Part shown: positions 35,715 to 45,584 of the stretch, in pieces
How positions within the stretch are numbered: position 1 is the stretch's first letter
Layout of the letters: each line of letters opens with the position of its first letter
Source of the DNA: Microbacterium marinilacus
GTDB lineage: Bacteria > Actinomycetota > Actinomycetes > Actinomycetales > Microbacteriaceae
Assembly (NCBI RefSeq): GCF_019753765.1
Contig: NZ_JAIJZW010000006.1
Span: 186,001-250,000 of the forward strand
Direction of reading: 5' to 3'
Length of the DNA: 64,000 bases
The notes under the pieces: model-generated
Database searches by the model: none
Seen by the model: the letters and a program-made list of their open reading frames with translations, nothing else
What the model was told of the DNA's origin: nothing
Made by a program: the position numbers and the translations under genes

Positions 35715-36728
35715 ATGGCCATCCGCACCGCCATCATCGGTTTCGGCACCGGCGGACGAGTGTTCCACGCGCCGCTGATCGCGTCGGACCCACGGTTCGA
35801 GATCGTCGCGATCGTCACGCGCGACCCGGGGCGAGCGTCCGCTGCCGCCGAGTACGCGAGCGCCGAGGTGATCGCGGATCCGGAGAGGGTGCTCTCTCGC
35901 AACGACCTCGACCTGGTGGTGATCACCAGCCCGAACGAGACGCATGCCGCGCTCGCGCGGCGCGCGATCGCCGCGCGCATTCCAGTGGTGGTCGACAAGC
36001 CGCTCGGCGTGTCCAGCGCCGAGGCGCGTGCCCTCGTGGATGAGGCCGAGGCGGCGGGGGTGCCGCTGACGGTGTTCCAGAACCGCCGGTGGGACGGCGA
36101 CTTCCTCACGCTGCGTCGGCAGATAGACGACGGTGTGCTGGGAGAAGTGCACCAGTTCGACTCGGCTTTCGAATGGTGGGCTCCGCAGCTCACCGACCGC
36201 TGGAAGGACACCGCTATCCCCGAAGCCGGTGGCGGGATCCTCTTCGACCTCGGCCCCCACCTCATCGATCAGGCGCTGCAGCTATTCGGCGATGTCGTCG
36301 AGGTCCATGCCGAGCTCGACCGGCGACGGCTCGGGGCTAGGAGCGACGACGACTCCTTCCTGTCGCTCACCCACGAGAGCGGTGTGCGGAGTCGGCTCTG
36401 GATGAGTGCGACGGCGCCGGCGAATCGGCCGCGATTCCGCGTCGTAGGTTCGCAGGCGGTGTTCACCTCGCACGGCCTCGACCCCCAGGAGCCGCAGTCG
36501 ATCGCGGGACGGAGGCCGCTGGACCCGGGTTTCGGCGTGCACGACGACGGTCGCACGGCGACGATCGCCGGGCCGCATGGCGAGCACGACGTCCCACTGC
36601 TCGCTGGGGAGCACAGGGCGTTCTACCGTGTGCTCGGGGGCGCGCTGATCGGGGACGGTGCGCTTCCCGTGAACTCGCTCGACGCGGTGCGGGGCCTGGA
36701 GATCATTGAGACCGCGCTCGGGCGCTGA
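35715..36728 (+). CDS. Gfo/Idh/MocA-family oxidoreductase
   Basis: The 337-residue protein has an N-terminal Rossmann domain (IIGFGTGGRVFHAPLI), the family signature around VVDKPLGVSS whose Lys is catalytic, and a C-terminal substrate domain (GGGILFDLGPHLIDQALQLFG). It oxidises or reduces a sugar or inositol-like compound with NAD(P). It is the last gene of the sugar cassette; GGAGGA precedes the ATG. Its last three codons, including the stop, lie within the right copy of the 52-bp direct repeat. Confidence 0.9.
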   Translation: MAIRTAIIGFGTGGRVFHAPLIASDPRFEIVAIVTRDPGRASAAAEYASAEVIADPERVLSRNDLDLVVITSPNETHAALARRAIAARIPVVVDKPLGVSSAEARALVDEAEAAGVPLTVFQNRRWDGDFLTLRRQIDDGVLGEVHQFDSAFEWWAPQLTDRWKDTAIPEAGGGILFDLGPHLIDQALQLFGDVVEVHAELDRRRLGARSDDDSFLSLTHESGVRSRLWMSATAPANRPRFRVVGSQAVFTSHGLDPQEPQSIAGRRPLDPGFGVHDDGRTATIAGPHGEHDVPLLAGEHRAFYRVLGGALIGDGALPVNSLDAVRGLEIIETALGR

Positions 36729-36772
36729 CGCAGGGCGCGGGGTGGCGGGCTCGGCCCGGGCCGCCCCGCGCC
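36721..36772 (+). repeat. 52-bp direct repeat, right copy (contains terminator hairpin)
   Basis: Exact copy of 29140-29191. The hairpin arms are 36734-36746 and 36760-36772. It lies between the convergent Gfo/Idh/MocA and YchJ genes and can serve as a bidirectional terminator. Here the repeat overlaps coding sequence by 8 nt, whereas the left copy begins after the upstream gene. Confidence 0.9.
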
Positions 36773-36784
36773 GCCCTCACGGCG

Positions 36785-37171
36785 TCAGCCGGTGACGTCG
36801 CCGTCGACGTACATCCAGCGGCCGCCGCGCCGTTCGAACCGGGCGTGCTCGGCGAGCGCGCCCATCATCGGCGAGCCCGTCGCGTCCGTCTCGTAGATCG
36901 CCACGAAGTCGACGGTCGCGTCGTCCGACGCGCTGATCTCCAGGCCGGTCCACCGCAGGCGGTCGTCGAACGTCAGGTCGTCGGGCTGCGGGCGCGTGCG
37001 CGGATGCCAGGTGCGCAGCAGGTGCTCGGCGTCGTGCTTCGCGTAGGCGCTGTACCGCGAGCGCATCAGCTCCTCGGGGGTCTCGGCGAGCCGGGCTCCC
37101 GAATGCAGCGGGCCGCAGCACGCGGCGTACACGCGCCCGGATCCGCAGGGGCAGGGCTCGGCGATGCTCAC
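36785..37171 (-). CDS. YchJ-family SEC-C motif protein
   Basis: This 128-residue protein has an N-terminal zinc-binding SEC-C-like motif (CPCGSGRVYAACCG), then ELMRSRYSAYAKHDAEHLLRTWHP and a compact NTF2-like domain ending HARFERRGGRWMYVDG. This is the YchJ/UPF0225 family, widespread and of unsettled function. It converges with the sugar cassette and is transcribed toward the 52-bp repeat. Confidence 0.88.
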   Translation of the reverse strand: MSIAEPCPCGSGRVYAACCGPLHSGARLAETPEELMRSRYSAYAKHDAEHLLRTWHPRTRPQPDDLTFDDRLRWTGLEISASDDATVDFVAIYETDATGSPMMGALAEHARFERRGGRWMYVDGDVTG

Positions 37172-37198
37172 CGATCCAGCCTACGGCGGCCGGACGCG

Positions 37199-37233
37199 GT
37201 GATGGCCGCGCCCCAGGGGGACGCGGCCATCAC
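37199..37233 (-). terminator. Terminator of the InhA-type protease gene
   Basis: A perfect 12-bp stem (37199-37210 with 37222-37233) with an 11-nt loop lies 14 nt beyond the protease stop and upstream of the YchJ gene. Confidence 0.7.
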
Positions 37234-37247
37234 GGGGCGAGCCGGGG

Positions 37248-39875
37248 TCAGCCGACCTTCTTCCAGGGACCCCACTTGTCGCCGGGCTCCTGGTTGCGGG
37301 TCCACCATTTGGCCTCGTAGGTCGAGCCCTCGTAGGTGACCGTGTCGCCGGCGTTGAAGATGCGCGACGCCGTCCATGCGGGCACGCCGTTCTCGTCCTC
37401 CACGCCGAGCTCCTGCCACGGCCCGTACGGGTCTCCCGGGCGCTGGCCCTGGGTGTACCAGGTGGCCAGCCACTCCGCGCCGTCGTAGGACACGATCTCC
37501 CCACCCGTGTAGACGGTCTGGGCGTCCCACTCCGGCACCTCGGGCGCCTCCGTGGCGCGCGTGACGTCGAGGGTCAGCGTGCCCTTCTTGGCGTTCTGCG
37601 CCGTGACGGCGATAGATGTGCCCGTGCCGCCGACGATCACGGAGTTCTGCGGGTTCTCCTCGTCGTAGTAGGCATACGGGTCGGTGTCGTCGAAGACCGA
37701 CACCGGCTTCTGCCGGGGCACGTCCAGCGTCGTCAGACCCGCCTCCGTCTCGCGATGCAGCGAGATGCGGTCGGTCTTCTCGAGGCCGAAGGTCGCGTCG
37801 AACGACTGGATGCGCTGGCGGACGAGTGTGCCGTCCGACCACGTCAGCGCCTCGGCGCGGGCGTCGACGGGGAGCGCCTCGCCGCCGCCCGGGTGCTGCG
37901 ACGTGTTGTTGTCGCCGTAGAGGCTGTTCACGTACCAGACGAGCATGCCGTCCTGGTAGGGGAAGTGCTCGACCTTGTCGGGGTTCGAGAGCGTCCAGCC
38001 GAAGTTGTACGGTCCGGTCTGCAGGGTCGCGTCGTAGCCGCCGTACACCCGGTTCTCCGCGATGTAGAAGTGGCTGTACGGCTGCAGGTAGCCGCCGTTC
38101 TCGATCACCGAGAAGCCCTCGAGGGTCCAGTCGCTTGCCCCGTCGTCCGTCGTGAGCGGATCGCCCACGGCGATCTCGTCGACCTGGAGCCCCGGGTAGG
38201 TGGCGGCCACGTCGGTCCAGTAGCGGAAGCGCACCTGCGCGGTCTGGCCCGCGTAGGCCGACAGGTCGGCGGTCAGCGCCTCCCAGCCCTCGGTGGCGCC
38301 GCTGATGCCGAAGCCGGCGTTCTGGCCGTTCGGGTCGTCGGGATCCGAGTGGTTCGTCTCCACGGCGGTCCAGGTGGCGCCGCCGTCCGTCGTCACCTCG
38401 ACGTAGGCGTAGTCCCAGCCCTCCTCGATCTCGTAGTCGACCTGTGCTGTCAGCTCCCCGCCGTCGGGCACCGTGAACTCCGGACTCGTGGCCGTGACGT
38501 CGAGGTTGTCGCCCGAGCCCGAGTAGAGCTGCTTCGTGCCGGAGAAGGCCTCGCCCACCTCGACGAACTGCTCGCCGTCGGGCAGGTCGACGATCGCCGC
38601 CTGCGCCCCTCGGGTGTTGGCGTGGTACGCCGGGCCGAGATCGACCGTGCCGTCGGCGTCCGCTTCGACGACCTCGTAGTCCAGCCAGCCGAGGAACAGC
38701 TTCTCGTTGGGCCCCATGTGGTTCGGCGTGGTGCCGATGGTGCCGTCGCCGTGTCCCAGCCACGAGCCGGAGCTCATCAGCGTCCAGAAGGCGGTGCCGT
38801 TCTCGCCGCCCTGGGTGTCGTAGTAGTCCGGCAGGCCGAGGTCATGGCCGAACTCGTGGGCGAACACGCCGAGGCCGCCGTTCTCGGGCTCGGTCGTGTA
38901 GTCGCGGATCCAGATGTCGCTGTCGCCGATCTGGACGCCGCCGAGCGGCAGGTACGCCGAGGGGCCCTCCACGCCGAGACCGGCCTGGCCGGCGGCCCAC
39001 CGGTGCGACCAGATGGTCCACTCCTCGCCACCGGCCTCCTCGCCCACGCCGGCGTGCACCGCCTGGAAGTGGTCGATGTAGCCGTCGGGCTCGTTGATGA
39101 TGCCGTCGCCGTCCATGTCGTAGCGGTCCCACACGTCGTACGACTGCAGCTCCGCGACGATCTCGTCCTTGGTCTTGCCGGCGGCGATCTGCGAGTCGTA
39201 CCAGGCGTCGGCGGTGTCCTGGATGAACCGCGTCATGTCGTCCTGGGACTCGGTCTGGCCGTAGGACGCCTCGTTGTTCTCGACCTGGACCCAGCCGGTG
39301 ACCGCGCCCTCGAGGTCGAAGCGACCGGACGACATCTCGTCGTACACGCCCCTCATCGACTCGCCGTCGCCGAAGAACATGTCGTCGTAGTGCTCCTGCG
39401 AGAAGTCCGGCAGCCAATAGGTCGAGTTGTCCTCGGCCCCCGGCTCCGGGATCTCGTTGCGCAGCGGCCCGGCAGGGGCGTCGGGGAAGCGCGAGTCGAC
39501 CGTGTCGCCGAACTCGACGAGGATCGTGAACAGCTGGGCCGTCTCTGCCGTGCCGTACTCGACGAACTCGCCCGGCTTGAGCTCGACCACCGAGCTCTTG
39601 GCGTCGCCGCTGCCCTTGGTCTTGACCTGGACGTCGCCCGTGGCGACCAGCTCAGCGGCCTTCTGCTTCGTGGCCGTGCGCTTCTCGGCGAGGGCGTCCG
39701 GCCGGTTGTGGCTGTGTTCCTCGGTCGGCTGGGCGTCCGCGTCCGGCGCGGGGGCCGACGTCGCCGAGGCGGCGGTCGGGACGAGAAGCGAGCCGGTCAG
39801 CAGGATCGCCGCCGTACCGAGCGCGCAGGCGGTCAGACGCCGCGGCGTCCGACCTGAGCTGAAGAGTGTCTTCAC
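37248..39875 (-). CDS. Secreted immune-inhibitor-A-like M6 metalloprotease with chitin-binding-like repeats
   Basis: This 875-residue exported protease has a signal peptide (ACALGTAAILLTGSLLVP...). A propeptide (about 35-110) precedes an M6 catalytic domain with the zinc motif HEFGH at 340-344 followed by LGLPDYYD. Carbohydrate/MAM-like beta domains follow, and the C-terminus has two ~45-residue aromatic modules (WDAQTVYTGGEIVSYDGAEW and WTASRIFNAGDTVTYEGSTY), each ending GPW, like CBM5/12 chitin-binding domains. It probably degrades extracellular proteins while attached to chitin or a similar polymer. The GTG start has GGAGGA 3 nt upstream. Confidence 0.9.
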   Translation of the reverse strand: MKTLFSSGRTPRRLTACALGTAAILLTGSLLVPTAASATSAPAPDADAQPTEEHSHNRPDALAEKRTATKQKAAELVATGDVQVKTKGSGDAKSSVVELKPGEFVEYGTAETAQLFTILVEFGDTVDSRFPDAPAGPLRNEIPEPGAEDNSTYWLPDFSQEHYDDMFFGDGESMRGVYDEMSSGRFDLEGAVTGWVQVENNEASYGQTESQDDMTRFIQDTADAWYDSQIAAGKTKDEIVAELQSYDVWDRYDMDGDGIINEPDGYIDHFQAVHAGVGEEAGGEEWTIWSHRWAAGQAGLGVEGPSAYLPLGGVQIGDSDIWIRDYTTEPENGGLGVFAHEFGHDLGLPDYYDTQGGENGTAFWTLMSSGSWLGHGDGTIGTTPNHMGPNEKLFLGWLDYEVVEADADGTVDLGPAYHANTRGAQAAIVDLPDGEQFVEVGEAFSGTKQLYSGSGDNLDVTATSPEFTVPDGGELTAQVDYEIEEGWDYAYVEVTTDGGATWTAVETNHSDPDDPNGQNAGFGISGATEGWEALTADLSAYAGQTAQVRFRYWTDVAATYPGLQVDEIAVGDPLTTDDGASDWTLEGFSVIENGGYLQPYSHFYIAENRVYGGYDATLQTGPYNFGWTLSNPDKVEHFPYQDGMLVWYVNSLYGDNNTSQHPGGGEALPVDARAEALTWSDGTLVRQRIQSFDATFGLEKTDRISLHRETEAGLTTLDVPRQKPVSVFDDTDPYAYYDEENPQNSVIVGGTGTSIAVTAQNAKKGTLTLDVTRATEAPEVPEWDAQTVYTGGEIVSYDGAEWLATWYTQGQRPGDPYGPWQELGVEDENGVPAWTASRIFNAGDTVTYEGSTYEAKWWTRNQEPGDKWGPWKKVG

Positions 39876-40020
39876 TGTTCCTCCGGGGATCGGATGATCG
39901 GCGGTCAGGATGACCGTCGATCGCGCCGAGCGCGAATGCACGAGGCATCGGTGGGGAAGCGCACGGCTGATCCCAGCACTTTCGCAGGTTTGTCCTTTCG
40001 GAGGGATGCCCCGGGCGCAC

Positions 40021-40062
40021 GATGACGGCCTGATGGGCACTTCTGCCCATCAGGCCGTCATC
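40021..40062 (-). terminator. Perfect 19-bp terminator hairpin
   Basis: A 19-bp perfect stem (40021-40039 with 40044-40062) with the tetraloop CTTC lies 8 nt beyond the stop of the His-rich gene on the minus strand. Extra pairing (40015-40020 with 40064-40069) extends it past a one-base bulge. It insulates that gene from the protease gene. Confidence 0.8.
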
Positions 40063-40070
40063 GGTGCGCG

Positions 40071-40541
40071 TCAGGCCCAGCGCCGCCCGTGGGGGCCGAA
40101 CCCGCGGCCTCGATCGCCGTGGTCGTGCTCGCAGGCGCCGCGCTCACCGCGTCCGCCGTGGCGGTGGCGGTCGTGGTCGTGGCCGTGTGGGCCGAACCCG
40201 TCGGGGCCTCCGAGGGGGAAGCCGTGGCCGGGGTGGCCGAAGCCGTGCTCGCGCCGCGGGCCGAAGCCGTGACGGTGCTTGCCCGGGCCTCGGCGCAGGG
40301 CCTCGATGTCGGCGTCGCTGCCCAGCTCGCGGGCGATCGCCTCGAGCGTGCGGACGGTGGTCTCGAGGTCGTCGGCGGGCACGGCGGCCGCGATGCGGTC
40401 GCGCACGTCGCTGCGGCCGATGGCGCGCTCGCGGGAGATCAGGGCGCCTGCCGTGCGCAGCCAGGTGCGAAGCGGGCGTCCGGCGAGGGCGACGTTGTCG
40501 GGGGTCTGGGGGGTGCCGGTGTTCTGAGTGGTGTCTTCCAT
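40071..40541 (-). CDS. Small protein with His/Gly-rich tail
   Basis: The 156-residue protein has a soluble N-terminal half (RPLRTWLRTAGALISRERAIGRSDVRDRIAAAV, predicted helical). It ends in a tail extremely rich in His, Gly and Arg (from about residue 85: HRHGFGPRREHGFGHPGHG and similar), which could bind Ni, Zn or Cu. I do not recognise a family. It is divergent from a MarR-like regulator that has its own His-rich stretch. AAGGAG precedes the ATG at 40541. A metal-related role is only an inference from composition. Confidence 0.7.
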   Translation of the reverse strand: MEDTTQNTGTPQTPDNVALAGRPLRTWLRTAGALISRERAIGRSDVRDRIAAAVPADDLETTVRTLEAIARELGSDADIEALRRGPGKHRHGFGPRREHGFGHPGHGFPLGGPDGFGPHGHDHDRHRHGGRGERGACEHDHGDRGRGFGPHGRRWA

Positions 40542-40565
40542 GAGAGCTCCTTGAATGGTTGTCTT

Positions 40566-40595
40566 ATTGCATGTATATGCACTGTGACATGCAAT
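40566..40595. promoter_or_regulatory. Inverted-repeat operator in the divergent intergenic region
   Basis: ATTGCATGT (40566-40574) and ACATGCAAT (40587-40595) form a 9-bp perfect inverted repeat. Nested within it is TGCAT-N4-ATGCA (40568-40581). The region is strikingly AT-rich for this genome and lies between the His-rich gene and the MarR-like gene, probably holding both promoters and the regulator's binding site. Confidence 0.65.
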
Positions 40596-40630
40596 GCGTA
40601 TCCATGTCAAGTGGCATGTATCTTGAGGGG

Positions 40631-41197
40631 GTGACCTCTCCCGCCACAGACCCCGCCGTCCAGATCGCCGAGGCTCTCAGCCGTCTCCGCCCCGCCTGGC
40701 GCCCGGGGTCGCCGCCGGGCGCCGCCGGGCCCTTCGGTTCCGCGCCGTGGGGGGCGGGGCCGCACGCAGGGCCGGCCGGCCCGGGTGCGCACGCTCACGG
40801 GCACGGCGATCCGCACCACGCCCCGTGGCCGCGCGGGGAGCGCGGACGAGGGCCGCTGGGCCGGGGAGCGGCACGACTGCGCCTGCTCGAGGTGCTCTCC
40901 GCGGCGGAGGCCGCGCAGCCCGTCGGGGCGCTCGCGGACGCCCTCGGCGTCGACCAGCCCCGCGCCAGCCGACTGGTGCAGGCCGCCGTCGAGATGGGGC
41001 TCGTCCGGCGCGAGGCCGACCCGGAGGACGCGCGCCGCACCCTCGTCGCCCTCACCGACGAGGGGTGCGCGATCGTCGGTCGCAGCCGCGGTGCGCGCAT
41101 CGACGCCGTCGTGCGCGCCCTGGAGGGCTTCGACGACGCGGAGCGGGCTCAGCTCGCGGCGCTGCTCGGCCGTCTCGCCGACGCCTGGCCGAGCTGA
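40631..41197 (+). CDS. MarR-like winged-helix regulator with His/Gly/Pro-rich N-terminal segment
   Basis: This 188-residue protein has a low-complexity N-terminal stretch (PAGPGAHAHGHGDPHHAPWP) before a MarR-type winged helix (LRLLEVLSAAEAAQPVGALADALGVDQPRASRLVQAAVEMG) and a beta-wing (ADPEDARRTLVALTDEG). It likely represses itself and the divergent His-rich gene. The GTG at 40631 directly abuts a GAGGGG, so translation may be leaderless. ATG 40616 would add five residues. The shared histidine richness of the two divergent products hints at metal sensing, unproven. Confidence 0.78.
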   Translation: MTSPATDPAVQIAEALSRLRPAWRPGSPPGAAGPFGSAPWGAGPHAGPAGPGAHAHGHGDPHHAPWPRGERGRGPLGRGAARLRLLEVLSAAEAAQPVGALADALGVDQPRASRLVQAAVEMGLVRREADPEDARRTLVALTDEGCAIVGRSRGARIDAVVRALEGFDDAERAQLAALLGRLADAWPS

Positions 41198-41219
41198 CCG
41201 CGGGAGCGTCGCGCGGCGC

Positions 41220-42635
41220 TCAGTGCTCGGCGCGCACGTGCTTCGGCAGGCGCACGAGCAGCAGCAGCACGAGGCCGACGAGCAGCACCAGGGCGAGTCC
41301 CAGCACTCCCCACACGGTCGAACCGGCGAGGGCGATGGCGAGCGTCCATGCCGCCGGAGCGAGGAAGCTCGCCACCCTGCCCGTCGTCGCATAGAGGCCG
41401 AAGATCTCGCCCTGCATGCCGTCGGGGGTTACGCGGGCCAGCAGCGCGCGGCTCGCCGCCTGCGCCGGGCCGACGAACGACGACAGCAGCAGCCCGCAGA
41501 TCCAGAACACGATGGTGCCGAGGTCGCGCAGGAAGAACACCACCAGGGCCATGGCGACGAGGCCCGTCAGCGCGAAGACGATGACGGACCGCGAGCCGAA
41601 GCGGTCGTCGAAGCGCCCCGCGACGATCGTCGAGACGCCCGCCACGAGGTTGGCGGCGATGCCGAAGATCATGACCTCGTCGGTCGTGAAGTGGAAGGCG
41701 ACGGACGCGAGCACGCCGCCGAAGGCGAACACCCCCGCAAGGCCGTCGCGGTACACCGCCGAGGCGAGCAGGAACCAGAACGTCGGCCGATGGGTGCGGA
41801 ACAGCGTCCGCAGGTCCCGCACCAGCGCGGCGTAGCTGCGGAAGAAGCCGACGCGGTGCTCGCTGCCGCGGCCGGGCGCCTCCGGCACGTTGCGCACCAG
41901 AGGGATCGCGAAGACCAGGGTCCACACCGCGCACCCGACGGCGATGACGCGATAGGCCATGCCGTTCGAGGTGTCCATGCCGAACCAGTCGAACTGCGTC
42001 ACCACGACCACGATGCCGAGCGCCAGGATGCCGCCGATGTAGCCGAGGCCCCAGCCGAGCCCCGAGACCTTGCCGATCGTGCGTGGCGTCGAGACCTCGA
42101 CGAGCATGGCGTTGTAGTTGACGCCCGCGATCTCGGACACGACGGCGCCGAGCGACAGTGCGATGGCACCGAACCAGAAGAACGCGGGGTCGGCCTCCAC
42201 GAAGAAGAGGGCGAACTGCACCAGCGCGAGGCCGACGGTCGCGGCGACCAGCCAGCGCTTCTTGCGTCCGCTCGCGTCGGCGCGCTGCCCCAGCACGGGC
42301 GCCAGCACCAGGATGAGGATGCCGGCGAGCGTCGTGGCGAGGCCGTAGCCGCTCGTCAGCTCGGCGAGCGCCCGGTCCTTGGCGGGGTCGCCGTCCGCAA
42401 GCGCCGCCATCTCGGGCGGGAGGAAGCTGTCGGAGACGAGGTAGAGCGAGGCCCAGACGAACGTGAGGATCACCGAGTTGAACGGCTGCGTCGCCCAGTC
42501 CCACATCGCCCACGACCAGACGCGCTTGCGCGGCACCGGCCTGTCGTCGCGCGGCTCGAGACCCATGGCCAGGATCGAGCCGGTCTCGGCCATCGCTGGC
42601 GGGGTGATGCGGTCGGGGCCGTGCTCGGACGTCAT
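41220..42635 (-). CDS. MFS transporter, UMF1/Atg22-like
   Basis: The 471-residue integral membrane protein has about 12 helices. Features of the UMF1 (vacuole effluxer Atg22-like) branch include WDWATQPFNSVILTFVW in helix one and GQRADASGRKKRW in the loop after helix two. FWFLLASAVYRDGLAGVFAFGG follows in the second half, with GRFDDRFGSRSVIVFALTG near the end. The substrate is unknown; in fungi Atg22 exports amino acids from vacuoles, and bacterial members are uncharacterised. It converges with the MarR-like gene, 22 bp apart. The ATG at 42635 is weakly supported by CGGGGC. Confidence 0.88.
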   Translation of the reverse strand: MTSEHGPDRITPPAMAETGSILAMGLEPRDDRPVPRKRVWSWAMWDWATQPFNSVILTFVWASLYLVSDSFLPPEMAALADGDPAKDRALAELTSGYGLATTLAGILILVLAPVLGQRADASGRKKRWLVAATVGLALVQFALFFVEADPAFFWFGAIALSLGAVVSEIAGVNYNAMLVEVSTPRTIGKVSGLGWGLGYIGGILALGIVVVVTQFDWFGMDTSNGMAYRVIAVGCAVWTLVFAIPLVRNVPEAPGRGSEHRVGFFRSYAALVRDLRTLFRTHRPTFWFLLASAVYRDGLAGVFAFGGVLASVAFHFTTDEVMIFGIAANLVAGVSTIVAGRFDDRFGSRSVIVFALTGLVAMALVVFFLRDLGTIVFWICGLLLSSFVGPAQAASRALLARVTPDGMQGEIFGLYATTGRVASFLAPAAWTLAIALAGSTVWGVLGLALVLLVGLVLLLLVRLPKHVRAEH

Positions 42636-42802
42636 GCCCCGAGGCTAGGGCCTGTGGGTGAACGGCTGGTACCGCCGCCGCGCCGCGCCCGTCCCCGCCG
42701 TGCGCGACGTGGGACGCCCGCGCCCGAGGCCGGCGCGTCAGCCTGCGAGGCGCTCGTCCGTCCTGCACTGTGCTCAGCGCGAGCTCGCCCATAGGTCGCG
42801 CA

Positions 42803-42829
42803 AAAGTTGAGCCTCTACGTATCAACTTT
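42803..42829. promoter_or_regulatory. Inverted repeat upstream of the dnaK promoter
   Basis: AAAGTTGA (42803-42810) and TCAACTTT (42822-42829) form a perfect 8-bp inverted repeat ending 1 nt before the -35 box. It contains a GTTGAG element loosely like HAIR, so it may be a second HspR contact or a site for another stress regulator. Confidence 0.5.
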
Positions 42830-42830
42830 A

Positions 42831-44781
<1,951 letters not shown>

Positions 44782-44782
<1 letters not shown>

Positions 44783-45447
44783 TGACCGGCAAGGACTTCG
44801 AAGAGCCCCAGAACAGCGGCGACGAGGTCCAGCCTGAGGCCGAGGGGGCGGACGCGCGAGACGCGGACGCCCCCGAGGCGCAGGATGGGGCCACGGGCGA
44901 GGGCACGCCGCAGGACGACGCTTCGGCTCAGGCCCCGCAGGACGGGGAGGCGGCCGACGACGGCCTGACGGTGGACGACATCCTCGCCGCCCAGCAGGAG
45001 GACGAGGCGGCCGAGCACGACAAGAGCGACTACGAGACGCACCTGCTGCACGATCTCAAGCGCCTGCAGGCGGAGTACGCGAACTACCGCCGGCGCACGG
45101 AGGAGCAGCGTCACGTCGAGATCGCCCGCGCTCAGGGCGAGGCCGTCAAGGGGCTGATCCCGGTGCTCGACGACCTGGACCGTGCCGAGAAGCACGGAGA
45201 CCTGGTCGACGGCAGCGCGTTCGCCGCGATCGCCGGCAAGGTGCGCGGCGTCGCCGAGCGGATGGGCCTGGTCGCCTACGGCGAGGTCGGCGAGACGTTC
45301 GACCCGCAGCAGCACGAGGCGATCTTCCAGCAGCCCACCCCCGGTGCGACGGAGACGACGATCCTCGACGTCGTCGAGCTCGGCTACCGTCTCGGAGACA
45401 TCGAGCTGCGTGCGGCGAAGGTCGTCGTCGCCGTCCCGGCCGACTAG
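44782..45447 (+). CDS. grpE: Nucleotide exchange factor GrpE
   Basis: This 221-residue protein has a long acidic, disordered N-terminal third. A coiled coil follows ([23 protein letters not shown]), then the GrpE signature region ([29 protein letters not shown]) and a beta-wing ([16 protein letters not shown]). It releases ADP from DnaK. The start overlaps the dnaK stop by 1 nt. Confidence 0.98.
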
Positions 45448-45473
45448 GTCAGACACCCGGATCGTCCCGGCGG

Positions 45474-45556
45474 TCTCGACTCGGACGCTTCACCCGCTCG
45501 CTCGACCGGCGAGACGCGCGAATCCGCGCCGGTCGAGCGAGCGACGCGAGTCGAAA
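45474..45556. repeat. REP-like palindrome between grpE and dnaJ
   Basis: A perfect 17-bp inverted repeat (45495-45511 with 45527-45543) is enclosed by an outer pair TCGACTCG/CGAGTCGA (45476-45483 with 45547-45554). The GAGCGAGCG and GTCGAAACC elements resemble intergenic palindromes I recall as common in Microbacteriaceae genomes. In the transcript it would fold strongly and may lower dnaJ-hspR expression relative to dnaK-grpE. Confidence 0.7.
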
Positions 45557-45584
45557 CCCCGCAAGCCTCACGAAGAAGGTGGAA

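Noticed and set aside
29140..36772. The 52-bp repeat as inverted repeats of a transposon
   Set aside because: The copies are direct, not inverted, at the outer level, and no transposase gene lies between them.
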